NCBI RefSeq assembly: GCF_040655075.1
Contig: NZ_JBFAJC010000003.1
Coordinates: 186,001 to 250,000, forward strand
Length of the DNA: 64,000 nt
From: Actinoallomurus sp040655075
Lineage (GTDB): Bacteria > Actinomycetota > Actinomycetes > Streptosporangiales > Streptosporangiaceae
Direction of reading: 5' to 3'
Shown here: positions 55,404-63,296 of the stretch, piece by piece
How the letters are laid out: every line of letters starts with the position of its first letter
Position numbering within the stretch: position 1 is the stretch's first letter
Translations under genes and position numbers: made by a program
Notes under the pieces: generated by a model
What the model saw: only the letters and a program-made list of their open reading frames with translations
The model's database searches: none
Told to the model about the DNA's origin: nothing

Positions 55404-57349
55404 CCCCCGCCAGACTGCGTCGTGAGGTCGAAGACCGACGTGACCACGTCGCTCGGCTCCCGGTCGCCGGCGTCCACGCATCGTACGGACGCTCCTAGGG
55501 CCTTGATCGCCGCCGATCCGGCACAGGTGTCGGTGCCCGTCAGAACGACGACCGGGCGGGTCTTCAGCGCGCGTTTCAGGGCCGCGGCGCGGGCCCGGGG
55601 GTCGGCCGCCTCGGATCCGCCGTCGGTGAAGACCACGACGGCCGCCTGCGGGTAGGCGGCGACCCGGGCGGCGGCGCCGCCGATCGCGTCGTAGAGCGGA
55701 ATGTCGCTGCCCTGGGGCGTCAGCCCGTCGAGCGCGGTGCCGATCGCGTCGCGGCGACCCGGGGGAGCCGCCAGGCGGATCGGGGGCTGCCCCTGAACGC
55801 GGGAGAAGGCGTCGAGTTCGACGGTGTCGGTGTCGTGGACGGCGGTCTGCGACGCGGTCCGGGCGACCTGGACGGCGTAGGTGAACCGGGAGCCGCCCTG
55901 CGAGCGGCCGCCGCTCATCGAGCCCGACACGTCGAGGGCCATGACGATGTGCAGGGGAGGCCGGACCTGGGCGAACCGGGCCAGCGCGTCGTCGATCTCC
56001 ACCCGGCGGTAGGGCCGGACGGCGACGCGCGGCCTCGGGCCGAGGTAGAGACGGCCGTCGGTGGAGTCGGCGGTGCCCGCGCGGCCGGCCGTGTCGCGGA
56101 ACGCCTCGCTCCGCAGCCTGCCGTGGCCGAGCCAGCGCCGGAAGTCGTCGATCTCGTGCGCCCGGCGCGCCGACGACTGGCCGTCCCAGGTGACGCGGAT
56201 GAAGGGATAGTCGAACACCCGCGCGTCCGACACCCAGTGGACGGCGAGCGGCGGACCGCCCCCGCCCGGGGCCGGGCAGGAGGCGCCCAGCGCCCGGCCG
56301 TGCCCGTAGTCCTCGATCACCTGCTCGGGTGCGATCACGGCGATGCGCTCGGGCACGACGGGCCGGCGCCGCAGCCCGCACAGCAGCGCGGCGGAGTCGC
56401 TGAGGGGCAGGTCGGCGCTGCCGAGCGCGCGCTCGGTGGCCTGCGGATCACCGAGTGCGCCACTGGTGTACAGGTCGACGTCGGCCAGCGCGCCGATCTC
56501 CGACACGTCCGGGCTCGCGCGGTAGACGCGCTGCACGCCGTTGTGGCGGGCCGCGGCGAGGAGTTCGCCGAGGCTCGGCCGGTCGCGGCCGGCCAGCGCG
56601 TTGCGCAGGTCGTCACTGGCCGAGGCGGAGATCCCGACGACCAGCGGTGAGCTGCCGATCGATCCTTCGGTCGCCAGCCGTAAGCCCGGGTGGGGTGCCG
56701 CGAGGAGCCGGTCGGCCTCACCGGAGGAGGCCGGGATGAGGATGTCCGGCTGGAGGGCGCCGCGGCCGCCCTCGCCCGCCCCCGGTACGGAGTACCAGCC
56801 GTTCTGGAAGCCGGACGCGACGTTGAGGACGCTGCCGGAGGCCGCCACGGTGATCCGCACGGGCGGGCATCGGGCCTCGGCGGTGTACTCCGCGGCGGCC
56901 CGCGTCAGGGCCGTGAGGTTCTCCGGCGCGGTCAGCACGCGCAGGTCGATGGGCGGAGCGCACGATCCCCCGAACACCGCGGCCACCGTGCCGGTGGCGG
57001 CCCAGCCGAGCGCGGCGACCAGGGCGGCCGTCAGGCCGAACGCGAGGAGGGATCCGGCGAGCCGGGACAGCTGCCCTCCGGCGTGATCGACCCACCCGCG
57101 GAGCCACTTGGCGATCGTGTCCTTCTCGCGGGCCAGGACCGCGAGACCGGACAGCGAACTGGCAACGGCGATCACCCATGTCAGCACGATCGAGATCTGG
57201 TCCAGATGACGCAGGACCAGGGCCGCGCCGATGCCCGCCACGGGGATCAGGAAGACGAGGAGCTGCCACAGGTTGGTGACGACGTCCAAGAGCTCCCGCA
57301 GGACCTTCGACCGCCCCGGCTCACCGCCGGGCGACCGATCGCTCGTCAT
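55400..57349 (-). CDS. Substrate-binding and vWA domain membrane protein
   Basis: 649 aa. Three hydrophobic helices lie in the first 130 residues (about 29-48, 54-72 and 98-122). They are followed by a solute-binding-like domain (about 130-420, LRVLTAPENLTALTRAAAEYTAEARCPPVRITVAASGS) and a von Willebrand factor A domain with an intact metal site (ALDVSGSMSG, about 470-480; later VVFTDGGSE). The binding and vWA parts are predicted extracellular. Coupled to the downstream solute-binding gene by a 4-nt overlap. Role unknown; signalling, adhesion or conflict systems are all possible. Confidence 0.8.
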   Translation of the reverse strand: MTSDRSPGGEPGRSKVLRELLDVVTNLWQLLVFLIPVAGIGAALVLRHLDQISIVLTWVIAVASSLSGLAVLAREKDTIAKWLRGWVDHAGGQLSRLAGSLLAFGLTAALVAALGWAATGTVAAVFGGSCAPPIDLRVLTAPENLTALTRAAAEYTAEARCPPVRITVAASGSVLNVASGFQNGWYSVPGAGEGGRGALQPDILIPASSGEADRLLAAPHPGLRLATEGSIGSSPLVVGISASASDDLRNALAGRDRPSLGELLAAARHNGVQRVYRASPDVSEIGALADVDLYTSGALGDPQATERALGSADLPLSDSAALLCGLRRRPVVPERIAVIAPEQVIEDYGHGRALGASCPAPGGGGPPLAVHWVSDARVFDYPFIRVTWDGQSSARRAHEIDDFRRWLGHGRLRSEAFRDTAGRAGTADSTDGRLYLGPRPRVAVRPYRRVEIDDALARFAQVRPPLHIVMALDVSGSMSGGRSQGGSRFTYAVQVARTASQTAVHDTDTVELDAFSRVQGQPPIRLAAPPGRRDAIGTALDGLTPQGSDIPLYDAIGGAAARVAAYPQAAVVVFTDGGSEAADPRARAAALKRALKTRPVVVLTGTDTCAGSAAIKALGASVRCVDAGDREPSDVVTSVFDLTTQSGGG

Positions 57350-57587
57350 CTGGGAGTGATGCTCCCCTCAGCGCGGGGCATGACTCGGGGTGATGAAGTG
57401 TAACCGCCCTGGTCCCCGGGCTGTGTGGCATATGACGCACGCGCTTCGCGGGCCGCCCGGCAGGACACGCGTCCCGGCGGTCATGCCTACCGTGCGTACG
57501 GCGACACGCGCGGACCGCACGTGCCGCCGCTACGCGCGCTGTATGTGCCGGCGCGCGCGGCGGTAGCCGCCGACAGCAGGCGCCGGG

Positions 57588-58331
57588 TCAGCCGTCGTCG
57601 TCGCGCTCGGCGATGTCGTGCAGCGCCTCCGGATGCAGGATCACGATGCGCATCCGGCGGGTCACCACGATCCCCTCCCGGCGCCAGACGGTCAGCGCCC
57701 GCGCGACCGTCTCGCGGGCCCGACCGATCATGGTGGCGAGCTCCTGCTGGGTGAGGGGCAGCGGCAGGGTGACGGACCCGCCCGGGCCCGGCACGCCGTA
57801 GCGTTCGGCCAGGTCCAGCAGGAGCAGGGCGAGCAGCTTCGGGCCGCTCGTACCGACCTGTGAGGTCATACGCCGGTCGGCGTCGTCCATCCGCCCGACC
57901 ATCACCCGCGCGAGGACCTGCGCCGCGTGCGCGTGACTGTTGAGGAAGGCGGCGAACTGCTCGGCCGGGATCGCGAGCGCGCGGACCTTGCCCAGCGCCT
58001 TCACGTTCGCCGACCGCGGCCGGCCGTTCAGCCAGCCGCTCTCGCCGATCGTGTCCGACGGGCCACGGATGGCGAGCATGACCTCCTGACCGTCCGCCCG
58101 CCCGGCGGTCACCTTCACCCAGCCGTCCAAGATGATCAGGACGTGATCGGGATCGGCGCCCTGGCTGCACAGCAGCGTTCCGGGCGCATACTCACGAGTC
58201 CGACCGGCCGTACGCAACGCGGCACGTTCGGACTCCTGCAACGCCTGCCAAAAACCGTTCCTGTTCGCGAGGATCTCCTGCACCCGATCTCCGTCTGCCC
58301 GTGACGGCAGAGGTTCGCTATTGAACCTCAT
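57588..58331 (-). CDS. Crp/Fnr-family transcriptional regulator
   Basis: About 247 aa from the ATG at 58331; the frame is open to 58484, and ATG 58388 is an alternative. A cyclic-nucleotide-binding jelly roll (APGTLLCSQGADPDHVLIILDGWVKV, then IGESGWLNGRPRSANVKALG) is followed by a Crp-type helix-turn-helix (LTQQELATMIGRARETVARALTVWRREGIV). No Fnr-like Cys cluster is seen. It lies between the vWA pair and a small membrane protein gene that shares its direction. Confidence 0.87.
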   Translation of the reverse strand: MRFNSEPLPSRADGDRVQEILANRNGFWQALQESERAALRTAGRTREYAPGTLLCSQGADPDHVLIILDGWVKVTAGRADGQEVMLAIRGPSDTIGESGWLNGRPRSANVKALGKVRALAIPAEQFAAFLNSHAHAAQVLARVMVGRMDDADRRMTSQVGTSGPKLLALLLLDLAERYGVPGPGGSVTLPLPLTQQELATMIGRARETVARALTVWRREGIVVTRRMRIVILHPEALHDIAERDDDG

Positions 58332-58440
58332 TACCTCCAGTGGACCCAATAAAGGGGAAATCTGTCTAGTGGTCGGCACCCGGGTCATGGGAAGGGGAGC
58401 GGAGTTTCCACGCCCGGATGCCGGCCGGTCCGTGTCGCCC

Positions 58441-58941
58441 TCAGTGACCGAAGGCCGCCGTCGTCGCGGCGGCGCTCCAGGCAAGGAATGCGGTCCCTGA
58501 GACGTATGCCCAGGCCAGGGCCTTCCGGGTGAGGATCGAACGGTGGCGGGTGGCGGCGGTCAGTAGTCGCAGTTGCCGGAACGCCGGGGCGGCGAACTCC
58601 GGCATTTCCGGTGGGGTGATCGCGATGAAGCGATGGAAGTCCTCCTGTGCCCCCGCGGTGACGGCGTGGGCGCGCGCCAGGAGCAGCAGGACGTACGCCA
58701 GGCCGACGGCGACGGGGAGGAGCGCGGCCAGCAGCACGCGGCCCGGGGCGGATCCGTAGAGTGTCTCGATCGTGCGCCACTGCAGCACCAGGCCCATGGC
58801 GCTCGTCGTGACCGTCCACCCGGCGAAGGCCGTGGCGTGGTTCGAGCGCTGCGTCATGGCGAACATCTCCGTCACGGTCGCGAACGCCGCCTCATCGTCT
58901 CCAGGCGAGACCGGCGTCCTGCGGCTGAGGGTGGGCGTCAT
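58441..58941 (-). CDS. Small membrane protein upstream of the Crp regulator
   Basis: 166 aa from the ATG at 58941, chosen because AGGAGGAAGG lies just upstream. Three hydrophobic helices (about 40-58, 70-93 and 142-163) flank a helical soluble loop (AHAVTAGAQEDFHRFIAITPPEMPEF). No family recognised. Same direction as the Crp gene, with 109 nt between the stop and the chosen Crp start. Confidence 0.65.
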   Translation of the reverse strand: MTPTLSRRTPVSPGDDEAAFATVTEMFAMTQRSNHATAFAGWTVTTSAMGLVLQWRTIETLYGSAPGRVLLAALLPVAVGLAYVLLLLARAHAVTAGAQEDFHRFIAITPPEMPEFAAPAFRQLRLLTAATRHRSILTRKALAWAYVSGTAFLAWSAAATTAAFGH

Positions 58942-59148
58942 GGGCAGCCTTCCTCCTGTCAGGATTGCAACTTTCACTGACCCTGTCACTGAAATGAGAA
59001 CGCCGTAGGTGCCGCCGTAGTGCGCCAAATGACGCTTTTGCTGCAAACAGTCACCCGCTGGTCACATGACGGGACCAAGAGGTTTCAAACCCACCCACCG
59101 GGAGATGACGAAAGGCCCGGCTCCGAGCGCTGAGAGTCGCCGGGAGGG

Positions 59149-60057
59149 TCATTCGGCGGCGAGCGCGGCAAGGAGTCGGTTGACCGGGCTGTCGAGGCTC
59201 CAGCGCTCGCTCAGCGCGACGAGGCGCTCCGGATCGCGCGGGGTGCGCGGCACCTCCGCGTCGAACGCCGGAATGGGGATACGCGTTTCGACCCTGACCA
59301 CCGTCCGCGCCGCCGCGAGATAGTCCCGTGCCTTCTCCAGCTTCAGCCGGCTCCCCGTGGGGAACCCCGACGTCTCGCCCTCGTCGAGGGCACGCTCGAT
59401 CCCCTCCAGATCACCGAACCGGGTGATCAGCGCCGCGGCCGTCTTGTCCCCCACGCCGGGAACGCCGGGCAGCCCGTCGCTCGGGTCGCCCCGCAACGTG
59501 GCGTAGTCGGCGTAGGCGCGGCCGGGAATGCCGTACTTCGCGGTGACCTCGGCCTCGTCGACGATCTGCAGGGCCTTGATTCCGCGCGCCGTGTAGAGCA
59601 CCCGCACGGGCTTGTCGTCGCGGACGAGCTGGAACAGGTCGCGGTCGCCGGTGACGACGTCCACTTCGCCGTCGTGCACGGTGGCCAGCGTGCCGATGAC
59701 GTCGTCGGCCTCGTAACCGGGAGCGCCGATCCGAGCGATCCCGAAGGCGTCGAGGACCTCCTCGATCACCGGCACCTGGGTCGCGAGCGCGTCCGGCGTC
59801 TGGTCGCCGCCGTCCGGACCCACCCGGTGCGCCTTGTAGGACGGCAGCGCCTCCACCCGGAACGCCGGCCGCCAATCCGCGTCCATGCACGCGACGAGGG
59901 AGCGCGGCGCGCGGTCCCGGGCCAGGCGCGCGATCATGTCGAGGAGCCCGCGTACGGCATTGACCGGCGTGCCGTCGGACGCGGTCACCGACTCGGGGAC
60001 CCCGAAGAACGCGCGGAAGTACAGCGACGGCGTGTCGAGCAGCATGAGTCCACCCAC
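59149..60057 (-). CDS. 5'-3' exonuclease (FEN/PIN family)
   Basis: 302 aa. The FEN fold is recognised by LLDTPSLYFRAFFGVP, DADWRPAFRVEALPSYKAHR, YEADDVIGTLA (acidic cluster), DVVTGDRDLFQLV and the H3TH motif GDPSDGLPGVPGVGDKTAA. It corresponds to the stand-alone DNA polymerase I-like 5' nuclease of actinobacteria (Rv2090-like). GTG 60057 has AGAGGA upstream; ATG 60045 is possible. Role: flap or RNA-primer removal, repair. Confidence 0.92.
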   Translation of the reverse strand: MGGLMLLDTPSLYFRAFFGVPESVTASDGTPVNAVRGLLDMIARLARDRAPRSLVACMDADWRPAFRVEALPSYKAHRVGPDGGDQTPDALATQVPVIEEVLDAFGIARIGAPGYEADDVIGTLATVHDGEVDVVTGDRDLFQLVRDDKPVRVLYTARGIKALQIVDEAEVTAKYGIPGRAYADYATLRGDPSDGLPGVPGVGDKTAAALITRFGDLEGIERALDEGETSGFPTGSRLKLEKARDYLAAARTVVRVETRIPIPAFDAEVPRTPRDPERLVALSERWSLDSPVNRLLAALAAE

Positions 60058-60097
60058 GCCGCCATCCTCTCAGCTTCGCGCCGTGGCCCGCCGCGGG

Positions 60098-61627
60098 TCA
60101 GACGATCTGGATGGCCACGACGCAGGTGTCGTCGTTGGGGTTGGGAGCGCCGAACGCCGACAGCACCCGGTCCAGGACGGTCTCCGGGTCGTTGCTGCCG
60201 ACCGTGGACGCGACGCGCAGCAGCAGGTCCAGGCCGACCTGCAGGTCGCGGTCGCGCCGCTCGATCAATCCATCGGTGTAGAGAAGTAGCAGGTCACCCG
60301 ATTCCAGTGGCGTCGTCGCGACGCCGAACTCCGCGTCCTCGACCGCGCCGAGCAGCATCCCCTCCGGCGGGTCGAGCGTCGTGGCCTTGCCGTCGCGGAT
60401 CAGCAGCGGCGGGAAGTGCCCGCCCTGCGCCCACGTGAGCGTGCGGGTCTCCGGATCGAACCGGCCGGCCAGCGCCGTGGCGGTCAGCGACGTCGGCCAG
60501 TGCAGCGTCAGGCGGTTGAGCCAGGCCAGCAGGCGGTCTGGCGATGCTCCCGTGAACGCCAGTCCGCTGAGACCGTTGCGCAGCCGGGCCATGGCGGCCG
60601 CGGCGTTCCGCCCGTGTCCGGAGACGTCGCCGATGGCCAGGAACACCCCTTCCCCGTCGATCGCACTCGTTTCGTACCAGTCACCGCCGACGCGGGCGAG
60701 GATGCCGGCCGGAAGGTAGCGGACCGCCGCCCGCAGGCCCGGCTTGTCGATGACGCGCGGCGGCAGGGGCAGGATCGACCGCTGCATGTCGATGGCGTGG
60801 CGCCGCTCCTCGTCGACGCGAAGCTGCTCGAGCTGCCGCCGGGAGGCGGTGAGCGCCCGCTCGCCGCGGCGCCAGCCCGTGACGTCCTGGTAGACGCAGC
60901 GGACGGCGACGGGCCGGCCCGCCCCGTCCACGACGGGCTCTCCGATCAGCCGCAGCTCGCGGGTCTCCGCGCCGCGCCGGATGTGGATCTCACTGTCGAC
61001 GGCCTCCCGGCCGTCCACCAGCGTGCTGACGAGGTGGGCGGTGAGGGGGACGTCCTCCGGTACGACGACCGCGGCGAGCCGGTCGAGCGGCAGCGGCCCG
61101 TCGGCGGGGTCACGCCCGAAGATCACGTAGACCTGGTCGGACCAATGGCTCGTGCCGGTCGCCGGCTCCCACACACCGCAGCCGAGATTGCCCAGACGCT
61201 GGGCGTGCTGGAACTGGTCGAGGCGATCATCGGGGGCCGGCCGGGAGGGCGGCCCGGAGCGGCCCGGCGGGACGGTCTCGGGCGGGCACGGGGCGACGGC
61301 CGCCGGCGCGGTGTCACCGGTGCCGTCGGCGGGAGAGCGGGGAGCCGGCGGGGACTCGCCGTCGCGCTGCTCCGTGGCGAACATTAATGACGCGGCGTCC
61401 TGCGGGGAGATGCCGCTGTCGCGCGCGATCTGGAGGAGATGCGTGTAGGCGGCGTCGACGCCGCACCGCAGGCGCTCGGCCAGAGCGCCCTTGGCCTGTT
61501 CGACGGCGGCGGTGCGGAGCCTGTCGCGCAGCTGCTCGTTCTCGGCGCGGAGCTGCTCGACGGTCGCCTCTGAGGTGCCCGCCTGCTGCTCTTGGGGCGT
61601 GTCGCCCGTGGTGTGAGGGAATCCCAT
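60098..61627 (-). CDS. ANTAR-PAS-PP2C (SpoIIE-type) phosphatase
   Basis: 509 aa from the ATG at 61627. A leucine-rich coil and ANTAR-like helices (AVEQAKGALAERLRCGVDAAYTHLLQIAR, about residues 40-90) are followed by a disordered Pro-rich linker, a PAS domain (about 165-280) and a PP2C phosphatase with GGDWYE, IGDVSGHGRNAAAAMA and LLLYTDGLIER. Such proteins dephosphorylate anti-sigma-factor antagonists in stress pathways (family knowledge). ANTAR usually binds RNA, so a double output is conceivable. No partner kinase or antagonist gene is adjacent. Confidence 0.85.
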   Translation of the reverse strand: MGFPHTTGDTPQEQQAGTSEATVEQLRAENEQLRDRLRTAAVEQAKGALAERLRCGVDAAYTHLLQIARDSGISPQDAASLMFATEQRDGESPPAPRSPADGTGDTAPAAVAPCPPETVPPGRSGPPSRPAPDDRLDQFQHAQRLGNLGCGVWEPATGTSHWSDQVYVIFGRDPADGPLPLDRLAAVVVPEDVPLTAHLVSTLVDGREAVDSEIHIRRGAETRELRLIGEPVVDGAGRPVAVRCVYQDVTGWRRGERALTASRRQLEQLRVDEERRHAIDMQRSILPLPPRVIDKPGLRAAVRYLPAGILARVGGDWYETSAIDGEGVFLAIGDVSGHGRNAAAAMARLRNGLSGLAFTGASPDRLLAWLNRLTLHWPTSLTATALAGRFDPETRTLTWAQGGHFPPLLIRDGKATTLDPPEGMLLGAVEDAEFGVATTPLESGDLLLLYTDGLIERRDRDLQVGLDLLLRVASTVGSNDPETVLDRVLSAFGAPNPNDDTCVVAIQIV

Positions 61628-61970
61628 GGAGACCACTTTCGATGGTGATCGCCTGCGGGGCGATTGTGGATCTGCTCGCTGAGATGGTCGTCGTCGGTCG
61701 GTCGGGAATGGTGTGACACGCGGGGCGGATGGGGCTCTCGCTCGCCCTGTGCACGCCCTGAGCGTGTACGTCATGGTAGCGATTTTCGCTGTCCGTGATG
61801 GGGTTATCGCACACAGCGAGCATCGTCCATCGCTCTTGTGCGCGTCTTGTGCACGCGTCCGTGGGGGCCCGGACCGGCGGATCGGGCCATGGAGCGCGGG
61901 CGGATACTCGAGGTGGAAGGCGAGGAGTAGATTGCGGCCGTCATGTAGGTCTCACAGGAGAGGGAACGGT
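61628..61970. other. Non-coding divergent region between the PP2C and Xaa-Pro peptidase genes
   Basis: 343 nt without a recognisable gene. It has two CTTGTGCRCG-type direct repeats (about 61834 and 61847). No clear promoter could be assigned. Confidence 0.4.
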
Positions 61971-63089
61971 GTGACTAGCCCGAAAGCCCTATTCGAGCCC
62001 GACCGTCTCGCCCGGGTGCGCGAGGCGACCGCCGAGTCCGGACTCGGCGCGCTGCTACTGACGCCAGGGCCGGACCTGCGCTACGTCACGGGCTACGACG
62101 CCATCCCGCTGGAGCGGCTCACGTGCCTGGTGGTGCCCGCCGCGGACGATCCCTTCCTGGTCGTGCCCCGGCTGGAGCTGGCCGCGGCGCAGGCGTCGAC
62201 CGCGGGCGCGCTCGGTGTCGAGCTGGTGCCCTGGGGCGAGCTCGACGACCCGTACGCGCTGGTCGCCGCGCGGTTGCCGCGCGACCTGGGCCGCGTCGGC
62301 GTCGCGGACCGGATGTGGGCGGTCATGGCGCTGCGGTTCCGCGCCGCGATGCCCGGCGCGGAGCAGGTCGCGGCCGGCGCGGTCCTCGGCGAGCTCCGCA
62401 AGCGAAAGAGCGCGGCGGAGATCGAGGCGCTGCGGGAGGCGGGCGCGGCGATCGACCGGGTGCACGGCATCGTCCCGGCCCTGCTGAAGCCGGGGCGTAC
62501 CGAGCGGGAGGTGGGCCGGGACATCGCCGAGGCGATCGTGGCCGAGGGGCACGCGACGGTCGACTTCGTGATCGTCGGCTCGGGGCCCAACGGCGCGAGC
62601 CCCCACCATGAGCTGTCCGACCGGGTCATCCAGGCCGGCGAGCCCGTCGTCGTCGACATCGGCGGCACCATGCCCAGCGGGTACTGCTCCGACGAGACCC
62701 GCGTGTACGCCGTCGGCGAGGCGCCGGCGGACTTCCACGCCTACTACGCGGTGCTGAAGGACGCGCAGGAGGCGGCCCGCGCCGCCGTACGGCCCGGGGT
62801 CACCCCGGAGGCGGTCGACGCAGCCGCGCGCGACGTCATCGCGGCCGCCGGGTACGGGGAGTACTTCATCCACCGCACCGGCCACGGCATCGGCCTGGAG
62901 ACGCACGAAGAGCCGTACATCGTGGCGGGCAACACCGAGCCGCTGGAGCCGGGGATGGCCTTCTCCATCGAGCCGGGCATCTATCCGGGACCGCACGGGG
63001 CGCGCATCGAGGACATCGTCGTGTGCACCGCCGACGGTCACGAGAGCGTGAACCACGTGACCCGCGACCTCATCATCGCAGGCGGCTGA
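61971..63089 (+). CDS. Xaa-Pro aminopeptidase/dipeptidase (M24 family)
   Basis: 372 aa from the GTG at 61971, which follows AGGAGAGGG. An N-terminal creatinase-like domain (GLGALLLTPGPDLRYVTGYDA) precedes the pita-bread domain with all five metal ligands: VVVDIGGTMPSGYCSDETRVY (two Asp), HRTGHGIGLETHEEPY (His), AFSIEPGIY (Glu) and GARIEDIVV (Glu). It cleaves peptides next to proline. It matches PepE/PepQ-like Rv2089c by position. A palindrome follows the stop. Confidence 0.92.
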   Translation: MTSPKALFEPDRLARVREATAESGLGALLLTPGPDLRYVTGYDAIPLERLTCLVVPAADDPFLVVPRLELAAAQASTAGALGVELVPWGELDDPYALVAARLPRDLGRVGVADRMWAVMALRFRAAMPGAEQVAAGAVLGELRKRKSAAEIEALREAGAAIDRVHGIVPALLKPGRTEREVGRDIAEAIVAEGHATVDFVIVGSGPNGASPHHELSDRVIQAGEPVVVDIGGTMPSGYCSDETRVYAVGEAPADFHAYYAVLKDAQEAARAAVRPGVTPEAVDAAARDVIAAAGYGEYFIHRTGHGIGLETHEEPYIVAGNTEPLEPGMAFSIEPGIYPGPHGARIEDIVVCTADGHESVNHVTRDLIIAGG

Positions 63090-63110
63090 CCTGCCGCCGG
63101 ACCGGTCCTC

Positions 63111-63153
63111 GGGCGTGTCCGGTGGATCTTTTCAAGACCCACCGGACACGCCC
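63111..63153. repeat. Long palindrome after the Xaa-Pro peptidase gene (GGGCGTGTC family hairpin, copy 2)
   Basis: A 15-bp perfect stem (GGGCGTGTCCGGTGG with 63139-63153), extended by five more positions with one mismatch around a 3-nt loop. The outer sequence matches the palindrome at 31345-31391. It may also terminate the upstream transcript. Confidence 0.65.
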
Positions 63154-63296
63154 TAGCGGGCCGGTTCGGCGGAAGTTCGTCCCGGAATGCCGGATTGTGT
63201 CCCTCGGTCGATGGCAATCAGTTACTTGGACGTCCTACTATTTTCCCGATGTGTCCCCTCAGCGTGGAGGGGCCATGGCCGGGAGGCGAGTGGACG

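Noticed and set aside
54036..57349. A sugar ABC transporter operon
   Set aside because: No permease or ATPase gene lies nearby, and the vWA and membrane segments do not fit a transporter.
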